This document shows positions 12,337 through 23,487 of a stretch of DNA of 64,000 nucleotides, one piece after another; the stretch's first letter is position 1; every line of letters starts with the position of its first letter. A model generated the notes under the pieces. The model had not been told where the DNA came from. It was given only the letters and a program-made list of their open reading frames with translations, and searched no databases. The DNA is taken from positions 222,051,303 through 222,115,302 of the forward strand of contig NC_073693.1 in NCBI RefSeq assembly GCF_029784155.1, given 5' to 3'. The translations under genes were made by a program, and so were the position numbers. The stretch is from Uranotaenia lowii (lineage: Eukaryota; Arthropoda; Insecta; Diptera; Culicidae).

Positions 12337-14051
12337 GATGATTTAAAAATTCAGTAAGGTACACCGGGGTAAGTGTGGACGGTTTTTCGTGTAGTTCAAC
12401 TCTTAAAATTATAGAACAATCAACAGTGGATAAATTTTGATAAAATTACATTCAATGTGATAAAGAACATGTTGTTTACAAACTCTGAAGAGATGAGCTT
12501 GGTAGGCGCAAAACGAGAAAAGTTATCACGTAAATTGTTATGTGAGACGGCAGATGATGTACTAAAGATGAACAAACACTCTCTGGAGCTACAAGGCACT
12601 TCCCAGCAATAAAAATAACATTGGATTACATTGTATTTGAGGCTTCCTCAGCTCAAAACGGGTAAAAAACACTGTTTTTTGAGTTCATTTCAAGATCATT
12701 TTTCGACGCTGTTCAGCTTTGAACGTTATAAAAAATTATTCTTTTATTTGTTCTTGCTTTATCTTCCACAAGATATCTTCCATGAACATTTATTTAATTT
12801 TTAGATGCTTAAAACTATAATGCCTTTACTAAATTTCAAATTCGTATTTTCTGCATGAAAATCAAGATACTGCTTTAGTTGAAGATTACGAGACAGTAAA
12901 CGGTTATCCTTAATTATATGATTTTTTCCAAAGCGACCATCTTGTACCTTCCTTGTAAATTTCCGGACACAAGAATAAATTATTATTGTAAATTAAATAT
13001 AGGATTTTTAAGGCTACTAAATCGCCAGTTAAGAATACACACTTTTGCGGAAGAAACTATATGCTACACATACATTTGATGTCAACAATGTATAACTCAG
13101 AAAATAAATAAAATTTTTAATTAGGTACAGGTTTTCGAAAAATGTTTCAAATACATTGATTGACATCAAATTTATTAATTCAAATTATCAATCCAAATTA
13201 CAACATTCAAAATTAGGAGTCCATAATTATCGTTCCTTGATTTAAAAAAAAAGTAAACGAACGATGAGCACTCCCTGGAGCCACCAATCACCTTTAATTC
13301 GACAAAAACTGGTTTTCAAGGGTTCGTGGGAAAAAGTCGGTTACTAAAATACTAAATAGAAACAATGTAATGAAGAAAACATGCATAGAATACATACTTT
13401 TGCTGAATTTAAGAAGCTTGTGTTTCACACATAAAAAGAGTAGTGTTTAAAAAAAAAGTATATAATCAGGGAAGATTGTAATATCTGACGTTATTGCTAA
13501 GTGATCGTAGTGAAAGATAAATATATCATTGTTTCTTTCCGTTGATGATGATGATATTATTTAGTTTTTATTTTTTATTTTATTTTTGGCCTTCTGCCGT
13601 CTGCAGAGTAAAGTAAAGCTAGAGAGAAAGTCTGCATACGGTTGAGCCACGCACGCGTATTAAATTTAAAATTTCTGATTAAGCACATAACTAAGCACAA
13701 AGCAAAAAATCAGACAATTTCTATTTACTTACTGATTCTGAAAGGATTTTCACATATAAATTTAAAGGTGCCTAATCAGGATAACGCATGGCACTCTTCC
13801 AAGTAAACGAATTTCAAATCAAATCACATGTAAATTATCTTCAAGATAACTTGACCTGCTCAAACATGTGCGGGGGAATGAAGTGAGACCATCATCATCA
13901 TCAAGAGAATTTTTGATGAAAAACATCCCTTTTAAATCTCTAAACATTGATGGGTTCAACTAAGGCACTCTCTGGAGCCACTAGTAAGTAAATTAAATAA
14001 ATAAAAAAGAGGGTTTTTCAATTTATAATATAGGTATTATTTATTAATTCT
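12337..14051. other. AT-rich intergenic sequence containing a recurring 15-16-bp motif
   Basis: No gene is seen. A motif close to CACTCTCTGGAGCCAC occurs at 12577, 13269 and 13966, and again far away at about 49949. At 12364 ACACCGGGGTAAGTGTGGAC looks like the end of another dispersed repeat. ATC/ATG microsatellite-like runs occur near 13548 and 13892. Confidence 0.4.
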
Positions 14052-14286
14052 AGTTCATATATTTATGGTTTTCTTTGATTGATTTTTTTTTTTCGGTGAT
14101 TTATTTAGGACGCGGAAACACGCGGCAAAACAAGTTATTTTCTGAAGATGGCTGAAGCTCAGTAGGCCGAAACGTAAAAAACAGCAGTTTAAATTTCGTC
14201 CTTAATAAATCACCGAAAAAATATCAATTAAAGAAAACCATAGAAAAGTGCGGTGATCAAAACCAAACAACCAGTTCATATATTTA
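14052..14286. repeat. Short retroelement-like insertion (14066-14272) with 14-bp target duplication
   Basis: AGTTCATATATTTA at 14052-14065 is repeated exactly at 14273-14286, flanking a 207-bp insert. The insert carries ~45-bp inverted arms (14065-14112 and 14197-14241, sharing ATGGTTTTCTTT, CGGTGATTTATT and GGACG). The core at 14142-14175 holds CTGAAGATGGC and GGCCGAAACGT. A target duplication this long and of this type points to target-primed reverse transcription rather than to a cut-and-paste MITE. The CTGAAGA...CGAAAC pair resembles the hammerhead ribozyme core found in Penelope-like elements and retrozymes, but the stems are imperfect here. Confidence 0.65.
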
Positions 14287-15917
14287 AAAAAAAACATGAG
14301 TTGAGTGCTAGCATTTTTTTATTTTAATATCCAAAACCAAAATCTATGAAGCTATAAGGATTTAGCTAAAATCTAAAAAGTCGGTCTTCTTGGAAATGTC
14401 ATGTTGACCAGTGTAAATAAAGCTCAAAATCGCAACTTCAAATTGTTTGAAATAAGAACATTTCTAAAAATAATAATTCAATGAGAAAATCAGTGAGAGG
14501 ATGAAACACCTTTCCTTTCATACAAAAGAATATTCCTTACTCCAAACTGATGAGTGATTGTTGAGCTAACAACTTTTAAAAATTCATTTTCTTTATCGTT
14601 TTAGTTCCCTGTCCAGAGCAACTGCCATCGCCAATCGAAAGCAACTTATAACCAGAAAAACACATCAGCGGGGAGATAAAAAATAAAAATGTTTCCATCT
14701 GCACAGATCTGTGTTCAACAAAAACGCACCCAGAAAAAAAACGACTCCTGGCATAAAAAATTCATCAAAAAATACAAACATGACGACGATGTATTCTTTA
14801 AAGTAGAGCAGCCGAAACAAAATTAAAATCTCTCCTAGATATTATGTATAACGTCTCACTCGAGATCACCGAAATGTGAGCTCGTCGAAAATACACCGCA
14901 TAAATTTCTCAAAAACAACATTGTAAAACCGGCGTGACACGAGTAATTGTTAAAATTGAATCTAGAAAGCTCACCACGAGTCAAGGTAGTGTTTTTTATG
15001 TTAACAATCAACACTTAGCAATGCTACTTTTGTCTATGAAAAAGAAACAAGGTAATAAAGATGTACGAAAGACTACAAAGTTGCGTTTTAATTTTTTTTT
15101 GTCATACGCTGATTCTCAATTCTTCCTTTATCGAATATTCAAATTAGGTATCATCGATTTACTTGTTATGATATAGTAATATTTGATACAATGCCAACAC
15201 AGCTAGAAAATGGTGTGACACAGACGACTTGGTACTCAGCTGTAAGGCAAGTAAGGACACATGAGTGCTGATTTGAACTAAGATTAAACAGAATATCAAT
15301 CAAATAAATCCAGATCTAAATAAAAGTTGACAATGTGTTCGTTATCTAGCAAGTATTCACTCTGGACAATATACCTAACAGTGTATCTCACAAAATGTTT
15401 CTGTACTACTTGCAATCGACTTATATGGACATTATACCTTTGCCTTCAGAATACACTTTTACTTTAAAATCCGGAGCAGACTTTTACAGCAAAAGAATGC
15501 CTCATTTTGCTGTTATGCTCTGAATTTTAATTTGATATCATTTTGCCCGAATAAAGCTGGTATAAATTTGGTTAACAGGGCAGGAAGACATTTGGTAGAA
15601 TTTTGATTTTCATAACTTTTTTACTCTAACTTTAATGATGGAAAATTTTGCTGTTTTTCTAAGCGTACACTAAAATATGCTGACATGTTGTTTTCAGGTT
15701 TGATTTTTAGAAAATTAGTGATACCTTAATGATGCCCTGTTTGCAAGAATTCTACAACGTAGACTCTTTTCATTGAAATGAAAATTTCTTAAACATCCTT
15801 TTTCATTCTAGTCTACATTTTTTTATTTACGTGTATGGATCCTCCGATTTCCCAGAAAGGGCTTTTGAAACTGCGTCAAATTGGATCCAAATCTCATCAG
15901 TTTTGGATCAATCCTTA
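14287..15917. other. AT-rich intergenic sequence
   Basis: Nothing is recognised. The 80-codon frame at 14934-15176 has no domain and simple composition, so it is not called as a gene. Confidence 0.4.
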
Positions 15918-17630
15918 TACTTACTTACTTACTTAATGTTCCCGTTCCCGGAACTTTCGGTGAGGTCGTCGAGTTTGCTCTGCATATCCGGTTGTGTTTG
16001 GGCGAGCAAAACAATATCGTCTGCCAGGTCAAGGTCGTCCAGTTGCTCCATTGTTGAATACGTGCAAGACCTTGCACGAAAATGCCTCGTACTGTGCTTC
16101 GATGAGATGGACTAGCTTCTCTGGGACTCCTCGTCGCCTTAAAGCCGCCCAGATGTTTTCATGGTTAAGTCGGTCGAATGCTTTTTCGAAATCAACGAAC
16201 ACCAGCAGAAGAGTGTCCTGGAATTCGTTGATTTGTTCCAGTATGATTCGTAGCGTTGTGATGTGGTCCACACATGATCGTCCGGATCGGAATCCAGCTT
16301 GTTGCCATCGGAGTGTGGCGTCGATTTTCTCCTGGGTCCTGTTCAGGATCACTTTGCAGAGTACTTTGAGGGTTGTACAGATCAACTTTATGCCTCGCCA
16401 GTTACCGCTCTGTCAGGTCTCCTTTCTTCGGGACCTTTACGAGGATACCCTGCATCCAATCGGGCCGCGAATGTTGCAGTATCCCAGATGTCAGCGAAAA
16501 GACGGTGCAACATTTGTGCTGACAAGGCAGGGTCGCTTTTCAGCATTTCAGCAGGGATGCAATCGATCCCAGGTGCTTTGTTGGATTTCATGTTTTTGAT
16601 TGCCGCTTTTATTTCAGCCAGCGAGGGCGCTTCCGAGTTGACGCCATTTATGCGGCTTACTGTTGGCGCTCCGAGCTGCGGGTTATATTGGCCATCGCTA
16701 TTCGTGAATCGGAAGAGTTGTTCGAAGTGCTCAGTCCATCGTTTAAGCTGATCTGTTCGATCGGTCAATAACTGACCTGCGCGGTCTTTTAGCGGCATTC
16801 TTGCATTAGTCCTTGCACCACACTGAGGCGGTGAGAAATATCATAAAGTAATCGGATATCTTCATTGGCAGCGGCGCTTTCTCCTTCTTCGGCTATGGAG
16901 TTTGTCCAGGCTCTCTTGTCTCGTCTACAAGCTCGTTTAACTGCCTTTTCCAGCTCCGCATAACGTAAGCTGGCGGCTGCTTTGGCTGACCCGGTACATG
17001 CCTGCTCAATTCCTACTTTCTCCTTTCTCCGATCATCGACCATCCTCCAAGTTTCATCCGACATCCATTCACTTCTTCTTCCACGAACTTTACCGAGAGT
17101 ACCATGACTCGTCGTGATAAAGGCGTTCTTGATTCCACACCACTGTTCTTCGGCTGTTCCGTCTGTCTGCAGTTCCGAGGCTCGGGATTCTAGTTGTTTA
17201 ACGTATGCCGTTTTCACCTCTGGATTCTCCAACCGGGCGGACGTCGTATCGCCACCCGACTTTCTCCTCGCGCCGTTGGACACGTGCAACTCTCAGTCGT
17301 ATCTCGCCAAGGACGAGGTGATGGTCAGATGCAATGTCTGCGCTTCGTTTGTTGCGGACATCAAGAAGGCTCCTTCTCCATTTTCGGCTGATGCAGATGT
17401 GGTCAATTTGATTTTGTGTTCGACCATCTCGGGATACCCAAGTGACCTTATGTGCTGGTCGATGGGGGAAGAGCGATCCACCGATCACCATATTGTTGTT
17501 GCCACAGAATTCTACAAACTGCTCTCCGTTTTCGCTCATCTGTCCTAGACCATGGCGCCCCATGATGCGCTCAAGGTCCTTATTGTTGGAGCCAATCGTT
17601 GCGTTGAAGTCGCCAGGATGGATTTGAATG

Positions 17631-17664
17631 TCAGTTCGGGTTGACACTCCGTTCAGTGCAGACG
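17631..17664 (+). promoter_or_regulatory. Internal LINE promoter: initiator plus DPE
   Basis: TCAGTT at 17631-17636 matches the arthropod initiator consensus TCAKTY. Taking its A (17633) as +1 places AGACG (17660-17664) at exactly +28 to +32, matching the downstream promoter element consensus RGWYV. Jockey-type insect LINEs use this TATA-less arrangement to start transcription at their own first base. Part of the initiator (TCA) lies in the target duplication. No TATA box is seen upstream. Confidence 0.65.
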
Positions 17665-17753
17665 TATTTTTATAAGCTGTGCGTAAAGATTTCGAGGAAA
17701 GTCGATGAGCTATTGGCGAGTGTTTTGAGTGCCTTTATAATTGGAAAGAATTG

Positions 17754-18806
17754 ATGAACAATATGGAGCCGAAGCGTGAAAACACCATAAAATTACGATT
17801 TGGTGCACAATCCAGGAACCCGTCCAATATGGAGGTGTTTGATTTCTTTAAAAATCAATCATGGTTAAGCAGTGATCTCAACGCGATGTATAGAGAGAGT
17901 TTTTGTTTGTTCATTAGATTTCAATCGGAAACCCTAATGAAAAATGCTCTAGAAAAATTGGGTCCGCAAGTAGTTTTCAAGTATGCTGATGGTTCCACTA
18001 TTAAAGTCGATGTATCAGCAGCAAACGGATCGTTCAAGTATATCCGAATATTCGGTTTGCCTCCGGAAGTAGAGGACAGACAGATTGAAATCGTTATGGC
18101 CAAATATGGAAAAATACAGGAATTGGTACAGGAACGCTATCCGGCCGAAACCGGCTTTCCAATCCTGAATGGGGTGAGAGGAGTGCACATGGAGGTGACT
18201 CATGAAATTCCAGCTCAGCTTAATATCCAACATATCAAGGTTAGGATTTTCTATGAAGGCTTGCAGAACAAATGCTTCACGTGTGGAGCGTTAGAACACT
18301 TCAAAGCTGATTGTCCAAAACGAAGAAGCGTTAACGAGCGCTTAACATCAGTTCAATCAAACAGTGGCACTTTTGCCAGTATTGTTTCTAATGGTTTGGG
18401 CCAATCAGTGTCGTATTCCCCGAAAATGGCAGTGCTTAACCCGAAGTCTACAGATGAGAGCAGAACTATCGAGAGAGATGCTGAGAACGGTGATGCGTCC
18501 ACCCTGGGCGGGGTGGCGTCTGATGAGATCAACATGGATCTCGCAAGTGAGGAATCTAATACCGCTGTCAAGAGCGGTGATGTTGAATCGGGATCGAGGA
18601 TGGCGAGAAAAGACAAAGGGAAGAAACGCGATCGCAAGATAATGGGAGCAGAATCAGGAGACACCTCGGAGAGTGATGTTATTGGACGCAAGCAACAGAT
18701 TATTCCAGCTATCGGGATGGACATTCTCTCTGCGCAAACGCAAATAGTTCGTTCAAGGGGACGCGAGACCAGGAGTTCTTCATGCGTATCAATTCAACGG
18801 AAATAA
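17754..18806 (+). CDS. LINE ORF1 protein with CCHC zinc knuckle
   Basis: This intact frame of about 350 residues starts at the ATG at 17754; the TTG at 17751 is ignored. Residues 1-85 resemble the N-terminal part of insect LINE ORF1 proteins. An RRM-like segment follows (FKYIRIFGLPPEVEDRQIEI and KYGKIQEL, about residues 96-125). One zinc knuckle, CFTCGALEHFKADC (CX2CX4HX4C), sits near residues 175-190. The C-terminal third is charged and Ser-rich with a basic stretch (RKDKGKKRDRK) that could bind RNA or act as a nuclear signal. ORF1 proteins coat the element RNA and assist integration. Jockey ORF1s usually have three knuckles and this has one. No ORF2 follows; 18807-19200 is a 3' UTR without an enzyme domain. 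Confidence 0.8.
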   Translation: MNNMEPKRENTIKLRFGAQSRNPSNMEVFDFFKNQSWLSSDLNAMYRESFCLFIRFQSETLMKNALEKLGPQVVFKYADGSTIKVDVSAANGSFKYIRIFGLPPEVEDRQIEIVMAKYGKIQELVQERYPAETGFPILNGVRGVHMEVTHEIPAQLNIQHIKVRIFYEGLQNKCFTCGALEHFKADCPKRRSVNERLTSVQSNSGTFASIVSNGLGQSVSYSPKMAVLNPKSTDESRTIERDAENGDASTLGGVASDEINMDLASEESNTAVKSGDVESGSRMARKDKGKKRDRKIMGAESGDTSESDVIGRKQQIIPAIGMDILSAQTQIVRSRGRETRSSSCVSIQRK

Positions 18807-19194
18807 TTAGGACGACAATCACGTGAACATCATCATCGGACCCGGAGGAAGCATCGTGTGCAACGCAAAAGGAACCGAGCATGGGAAAAACAATGAACAA
18901 CGATGATTTCCAGAAGCCGATAGCATCCAGAAACCGAAGTTGAAACGAGACCGATAGATATCGTAACTTGAAAGGAACACACGTTTTGGTGAGTAGTGAG
19001 TTAGATATGATTAGATGTGAAATAATGAACTTTGAGTTAGTAACTGTTTAATCTGATAGTTTCGGACACTTTTTTAACTACTAAAGAAATTTATTAGTTT
19101 AAATGAGTACTGAGAAAGGAAAAAAAAACAATTTGAAAATGTATTTTTAAAATATCAAACCTTGTAAAAAGTAATTGAATAAAAGATTATTTTA

Positions 19195-19225
<31 letters not shown>

Positions 19226-19660
19226 TCACCCTTCGAAATTTTCTCTACCACGCTGACTGTAGAACTGCTCTTTCTCCTGCAAATCGGCAACGTCAGTTGG
19301 CGCATAACACTGGACCATTGTAAGGTTTCTAACAAGTGTTCTAAATCTGGCTACGATTATTCCTTCGTTTATCGGTTCCCATCTAACGAGGGCCGCGTAG
19401 GCCTGTGGGCTTAACAGGAAACGCCAGAGTAAAGCAGTACTTGCCCGAACTGTGTCTTGTGTTCTCCAGTGTTAGGCCAACGGACTTCGCTCAGTCCCAG
19501 AATTTCGAGCTTGAGGCGACTAGCTTCTCTAGCAAGTTGAGACAGCTTGCCTGGTTGGGCAAGGGTTAAAACGTTCCAAGTTCCAATTCGCGTCCGTGTT
19601 TTCTTGCTAAAAGTCGTCGTCAAAGTTACAGGTCGGACATTCCTTTTGGATTCCGGACCA

Positions 19661-19925
19661 TTGATACAGGTGCTCTTAGAGCACCGAATTCAGTTTCTGC
19701 GACATCCATCCGGTGTGCTGGAACGCAATATTTTGAAATTCTATAATGATTATGGACATTTGGGTTATGAAGATCCATCCATATTTGTATTGTTTGATCT
19801 CGGGCTTACCTGACCATTGATTCGATAACTGAAATTATAACTGGTATCGTTCGAAGAATTTGAATAAAAAAAACCATGAAGCTACATATTTTCCTTTCGT
19901 TATTGAAAATCCGAAAATTTTCCTT
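19661..19925. other. Intergenic spacer
   Basis: No gene is recognised in this stretch between the RTE-like element and the foldback repeat. The 5' limit of the RTE-like element is uncertain and may extend into it. Confidence 0.3.
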
Positions 19926-20215
19926 AGACTGCCCCAAATTTGTATGAGAAATTTCAAGCTTGTAACATTATGCGCTACAGGCTTAATTCGATCCAAGGCC
20001 TAGTACACACGAAGAGGACCAAAGTTATTCACGATTACTGAATTTTCAAGTTCCTTCCGAACAAAATGTCCCAAAATCTCAAACAAAATTTAGGCTCGTT
20101 GAGCGACCCCTTCCCGTGATCCGATCTGGCCCAAATTTGGCATGAGACCTTGTACTATGGCCTAGGATAAATTTAAGCCTGCAGCGCATAACTTTTTCAA
20201 TTGTCGGGTCATTTG
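19926..20215. repeat. Foldback MITE, copy 1
   Basis: Arms at about 19964-20010 and 20150-20194 are inverted copies (shared words TTATGCGCT, CAGGCTTAA, CCTAG and TAGTAC). The right arm and adjacent sequence (CTCGTTGAGCG, TCCGATCTGG, CCAAATTTGG) match, inverted, the repeat at 50056-50260. This copy ends about 80 bp beyond the stop codon of the mitochondrial leucyl-tRNA synthetase gene and may lie in its 3' UTR. Confidence 0.65.
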
Positions 20216-20298
20216 AGGCACTCTAATGTTCAACTCTGATAAATTGTGTACTCAACGATGGAAAACTGTCGGTTTTCCAGCATTTATATTTTCATCTT

Positions 20299-23200
20299 TC
20301 ATAATTCCACTATTTGCTTCTGCTTTTTGGGTTTCTTGCTTTTACTTTTACCTTTGCTCTTAGCCTTTTCGTTCAGTTTACCTAACTGTTCCAGTTCCAG
20401 TTTGTCTTCCTTGGACAGCTGTTCTAGAGTAATGCTTAAAATTGCTTCACATCCCGGGTACAGTACGAAATCGCTACTCCTTATCTTTCGCCGACCTATG
20501 TAGCTGGTGACTGCGTTCTGTTCCAGGGCTATGTCCAATGATTGTTGGTGTGTAAGCTGATTAAGATCCTTAGTCGGAATTTTCAGTATACAACTCTCAT
20601 ATCCGTTGACCTGTAAAATAATAAATAATCATTTTGCGTTTTTAAAATAGAAAATAACTGACCTTAAATGTAAGGTCCAAAGCGTAATCCTCATCAATTA
20701 CGGGCCAGTTCTGGTCAAATAATCCTCGGTCCCACTGAATCTCATCAGAGTTCTTATTCAGGCGATGAGGCAAAGCTACAAAATGCTGCCACAGTTCAGA
20801 AGCAAAATGTGGAGCCATCGGTGCTAGCATAATGATTTGGGCTGCAATGGACCGTTCATACTGTGGACTGTAAGCCATGACAGTGGAGTCCGATCGGCGG
20901 ATGGCATTGGTAAGGCCCTGCATCTTGCTGATACCAACACTGAGCTGGTGCGAAAATTTGAAATTGAAAGTGGCACCCGCTGAGAAGTAATTGCGCGCAT
21001 CCCAAAGTTTACTATCTTGTTGGCGGAATTCTTCTGTATCGGGAGCTGCTTTGGTCTCGGGACCGATTGCCTCTCGTGCGCTTCGCAAATCGTGCATAGT
21101 CATCCAGATACGACGTAACCAATTGAGCACTCCGGGAAAGGCTTAAAATAAAAAATGTTTTAGTTAAAAAAATTTAGAACAAAAAAATGATTTATTCTCA
21201 CTAGCTTCCGACCAGTTTCGATGGGATGTTGGCGCCACATCGGCCAATAGTATCAACCGAAGTGTGTCGCATCCATGTTCCCGCAACACATCCAAAGGAT
21301 CTACGCCGTTGAGCTTCGATTTGGACATTTTCTCCCACAAACAAACCACCGCGTCCCCAGTTGGTACATGAATTGCTTTATTCTTTTTCTCGTCTACCAT
21401 CTGTACTTCGGATGCTGGAATGTACTTTCCGCTACCCTTGAGTCGGAACGAGCGACCCATAACCATGCCCTGTACCAATAGGCGCTTGAAAGGTTCAGGA
21501 TGCGGAACTAACCCCTTACTATACAGGTAGTAATTCATGAACCGCGCATAGTACATGTGCAGTACCGCGTGTTCCTTCCCACCCACGTATAGATCAACGG
21601 GCATGAGGGAGCGTGAAAGTTCGCGATCAAAGGGATCTTTTGTATTTTTCGGATCCACGAATCGCAGAAAATACCAAGAAGAATCCACAAATGTGTCCAT
21701 TGTGTCGGTTTCTCTCTGGGCATCAGTTGAGTTGCATTTGGGGCACGTGGTATTGCGCCAGGGATCATTCTTTGAGAGTGGCATTCCTACCGACTCAAGT
21801 GGCAGGGCCACCGGAAGTTCAGAGTCGGGAACTGGAACCGGGCCACAATTATTACAATGGATTATAGGTATTGGGGTTCCCCAGAAACGCTGTCGGGATA
21901 TTAACCAATCCCGTAGCTTAGAACTTACAGGATAACCGCCCCTGTTACTTTCGTGAGCTAGTTTAACTATTTCTTCTTTCTGTATATTTTTTCTATTGTA
22001 GTTATTTACGGGACAATCGAATCGTTTGGCAATTTTAACATCGGTTTCGTTAGAGCACACGCCGAGATAGCTATCGCAACCTTCTGGGTAGTCAACGTTT
22101 TCCGTGATGATAATAGGGAGTCGATCACCGGTCAGGAAATTCTCGACATACGATTCCAAAAGACCTTCTGGTTTCTTTTCGGTATTTATCAAATTAGATG
22201 GCTTCACAGCGACGAAGATAGCGCCCTTCAAATTTTCTGGGTTTTCTGTCCAAATCGGAAGCGTTTCGTTTTTATTCGAAGATTTCAAATCGAATAAGTA
22301 ACCGCTACATTCGCCTATCCAATGCTTCTGTAAATTAATGATATCTTTCCAATCTTCTAGAATAGGGTCAGACAAACCTTCGTACAAAGGTTTGGCAAAC
22401 TGTGTAGTTTTGATGAACCATTGCCTGAGAACTCTCTTTTCTACTTTAGCCCCTGAACGCCAAGAGCACCCATTGTTATCCACTTGTTCATCGGCCAAAA
22501 CTGTCATGTCTACCGGGTCCCAGTTAACTTGTGCTTCCTTTTGATACGCCAAACCATCCTCAAACAACATGAGAAACAACTTTTGCGTCCACCGGTAATA
22601 TTTCGGATCGCAGGTGGCAAACTCGCGGTCCCAGTCGAAACTGAACTGAAGCTTTTCCAGCTGTTGGCGCATCTGGTCAATGTTTTGCCGGGTCCAACGA
22701 TCGGCCGGGATTTTACGCTGCATTGCCGCATTTTCTGCCGGAAGTCCAAAGGCATCCCAACCCATCGGATGAAGCACGTTGGCCCCGTTGAAACGATAGA
22801 ACCTGGCCATTGCGTCGCTTATGGTGTACACACGAACGTGTCCCATGTGTAAATTACCCGAAGGATAGGGGAACATGGCCAGTACGTAGCGCTTCGGTTT
22901 CGAACTGGCCGGGTCAAACCGATAATCGCCAAGGTTGTTGTGCCATTTCTTCTCAATTGCGAGTTTCATGTCCGATGTTAACTCTTTGGTGCTCTTAAAA
23001 AAGAATAAGAAGGTACCATAATTTAATGAAATCTCTAAAATCATTTTTTTAAATACAAATACATAATTTTTAGACATTGTAATTCAAAAATGCCGTTTGG
23101 ATCCAAAAACACAAATGAAAATAACATTAAAAACGAAAACAAGCACGCAGTTAAAAATGTGACTGACCGAATCGAAGTTAAATAATGAACTCAACAAGTC

Positions 23201-23487
23201 AATAATGTTTTCTAAAAGCTATCGAGTAATTGAAACATCAACAATTAAATGCGCTTGAATTTGCATTTTCAAGCAATTTCATGTGATTATTGTAGATATA
23301 GATTAGTGATGTTATAGAACTAAAATGCGATTATAAGCCCTTTTTTAGTTCGACGATTTATCTAGAAGGTTACTGGTAGCCCTATACTCACCAACAAATC
23401 CGCTGAGGAATAACATTGCCGAATCCATGTTGTACTTTTTCGATTTAATAATTCGCGAACTGCACTGTTTAGCATCATCAACATCAT
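20299..23487 (-). CDS. LARS2: Leucyl-tRNA synthetase, mitochondrial
   Basis: The enzyme charges mitochondrial tRNA-Leu with leucine in the matrix. Four exons are read on the minus strand: 23487-23392, 22993-21202, 21141-20663 and 20610-20299. They join in frame to 892 residues. Exon 1 begins MMLMMLNSAVRELLNRKSTT and is Arg-rich with no acidic residue before Glu12, as expected for a mitochondrial presequence; its donor is GTGAGT. Exon 2 starts at AGC after a pyrimidine-rich acceptor, so the in-frame Met at 23077 lies in an intron and is not used. Class I motifs are present: the HIGH motif as HMGH (PYPSGNLHMGHVR) and KMSKS (EKMSKSKLNG). The zinc-like cysteines (CNNCG, CPKC), DTFVDSSWYFLR and the RDWLISRQRFWGTP block all fit the LeuRS family. 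The editing domain lies between. The C-terminus is unusually Lys/Ser-rich (KSKGKSKSKKPKKQK). It is head to head with dynein. Confidence 0.93.

Larger units (their letters stand above)
17629..19228 (+). mobile_element. ORF1-only non-LTR retrotransposon with poly(A) tail and target duplication
   Basis: TGTCA (extendable to AATGTCA) flanks the insert at 17629-17633 and 19224-19228. The element runs from 17634 to a 23-A tail at 19201-19223. It carries one nucleic-acid-binding ORF and no recognisable endonuclease or reverse transcriptase, so it must rely on another element's enzymes, like half-LINEs such as mammalian HAL1. It sits inside the endonuclease frame of the RTE-like element on the opposite strand and is therefore younger than it. 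The intact ORF and long pure A tail suggest recent activity. Superfamily is uncertain (Jockey, LOA or I type). Confidence 0.8.
15918..19660 (-). mobile_element. Decayed RTE-like non-LTR retrotransposon, split by a later insertion
   Basis: On the minus strand the endonuclease begins near 19623 (RIGTWNVLTLAQPGKLSQLA, then GLSEVRW) and continues to about 19229 (MVQCYAPTD). It is then interrupted by the element at 17634-19223 and resumes at 17628 with GDFNATIG, QIDHICISRKWR and SDHHLV, all endonuclease motifs. Reverse-transcriptase blocks follow in shifted frames: KAPGIDCIPAEMLK (about 16600), QAGFRSGRSCVDHI and FVDFEKAFD (about 16180), then LADDIVLLAQ (about 16010). The region between the last two is deleted and the frame changes. 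The 3' end is a (TAAG)n-type tail at about 15918-15935, a feature of RTE-clade elements. Similar endonuclease frames are often mis-annotated as craniofacial development protein 2. It is nonfunctional. Clade assignment is from motif memory. Confidence 0.8.

Noticed and set aside
14934..15176. 80-codon plus-strand frame
   Set aside because: No domain, no splice or promoter context, and AT-rich composition like the neighbouring non-coding DNA.
22994..23077. Met at 23077 as start of the leucyl-tRNA synthetase
   Set aside because: The stretch ends in a pyrimidine-rich AAG acceptor, and a proper presequence exon (23487-23392) with a GTGAGT donor lies upstream.
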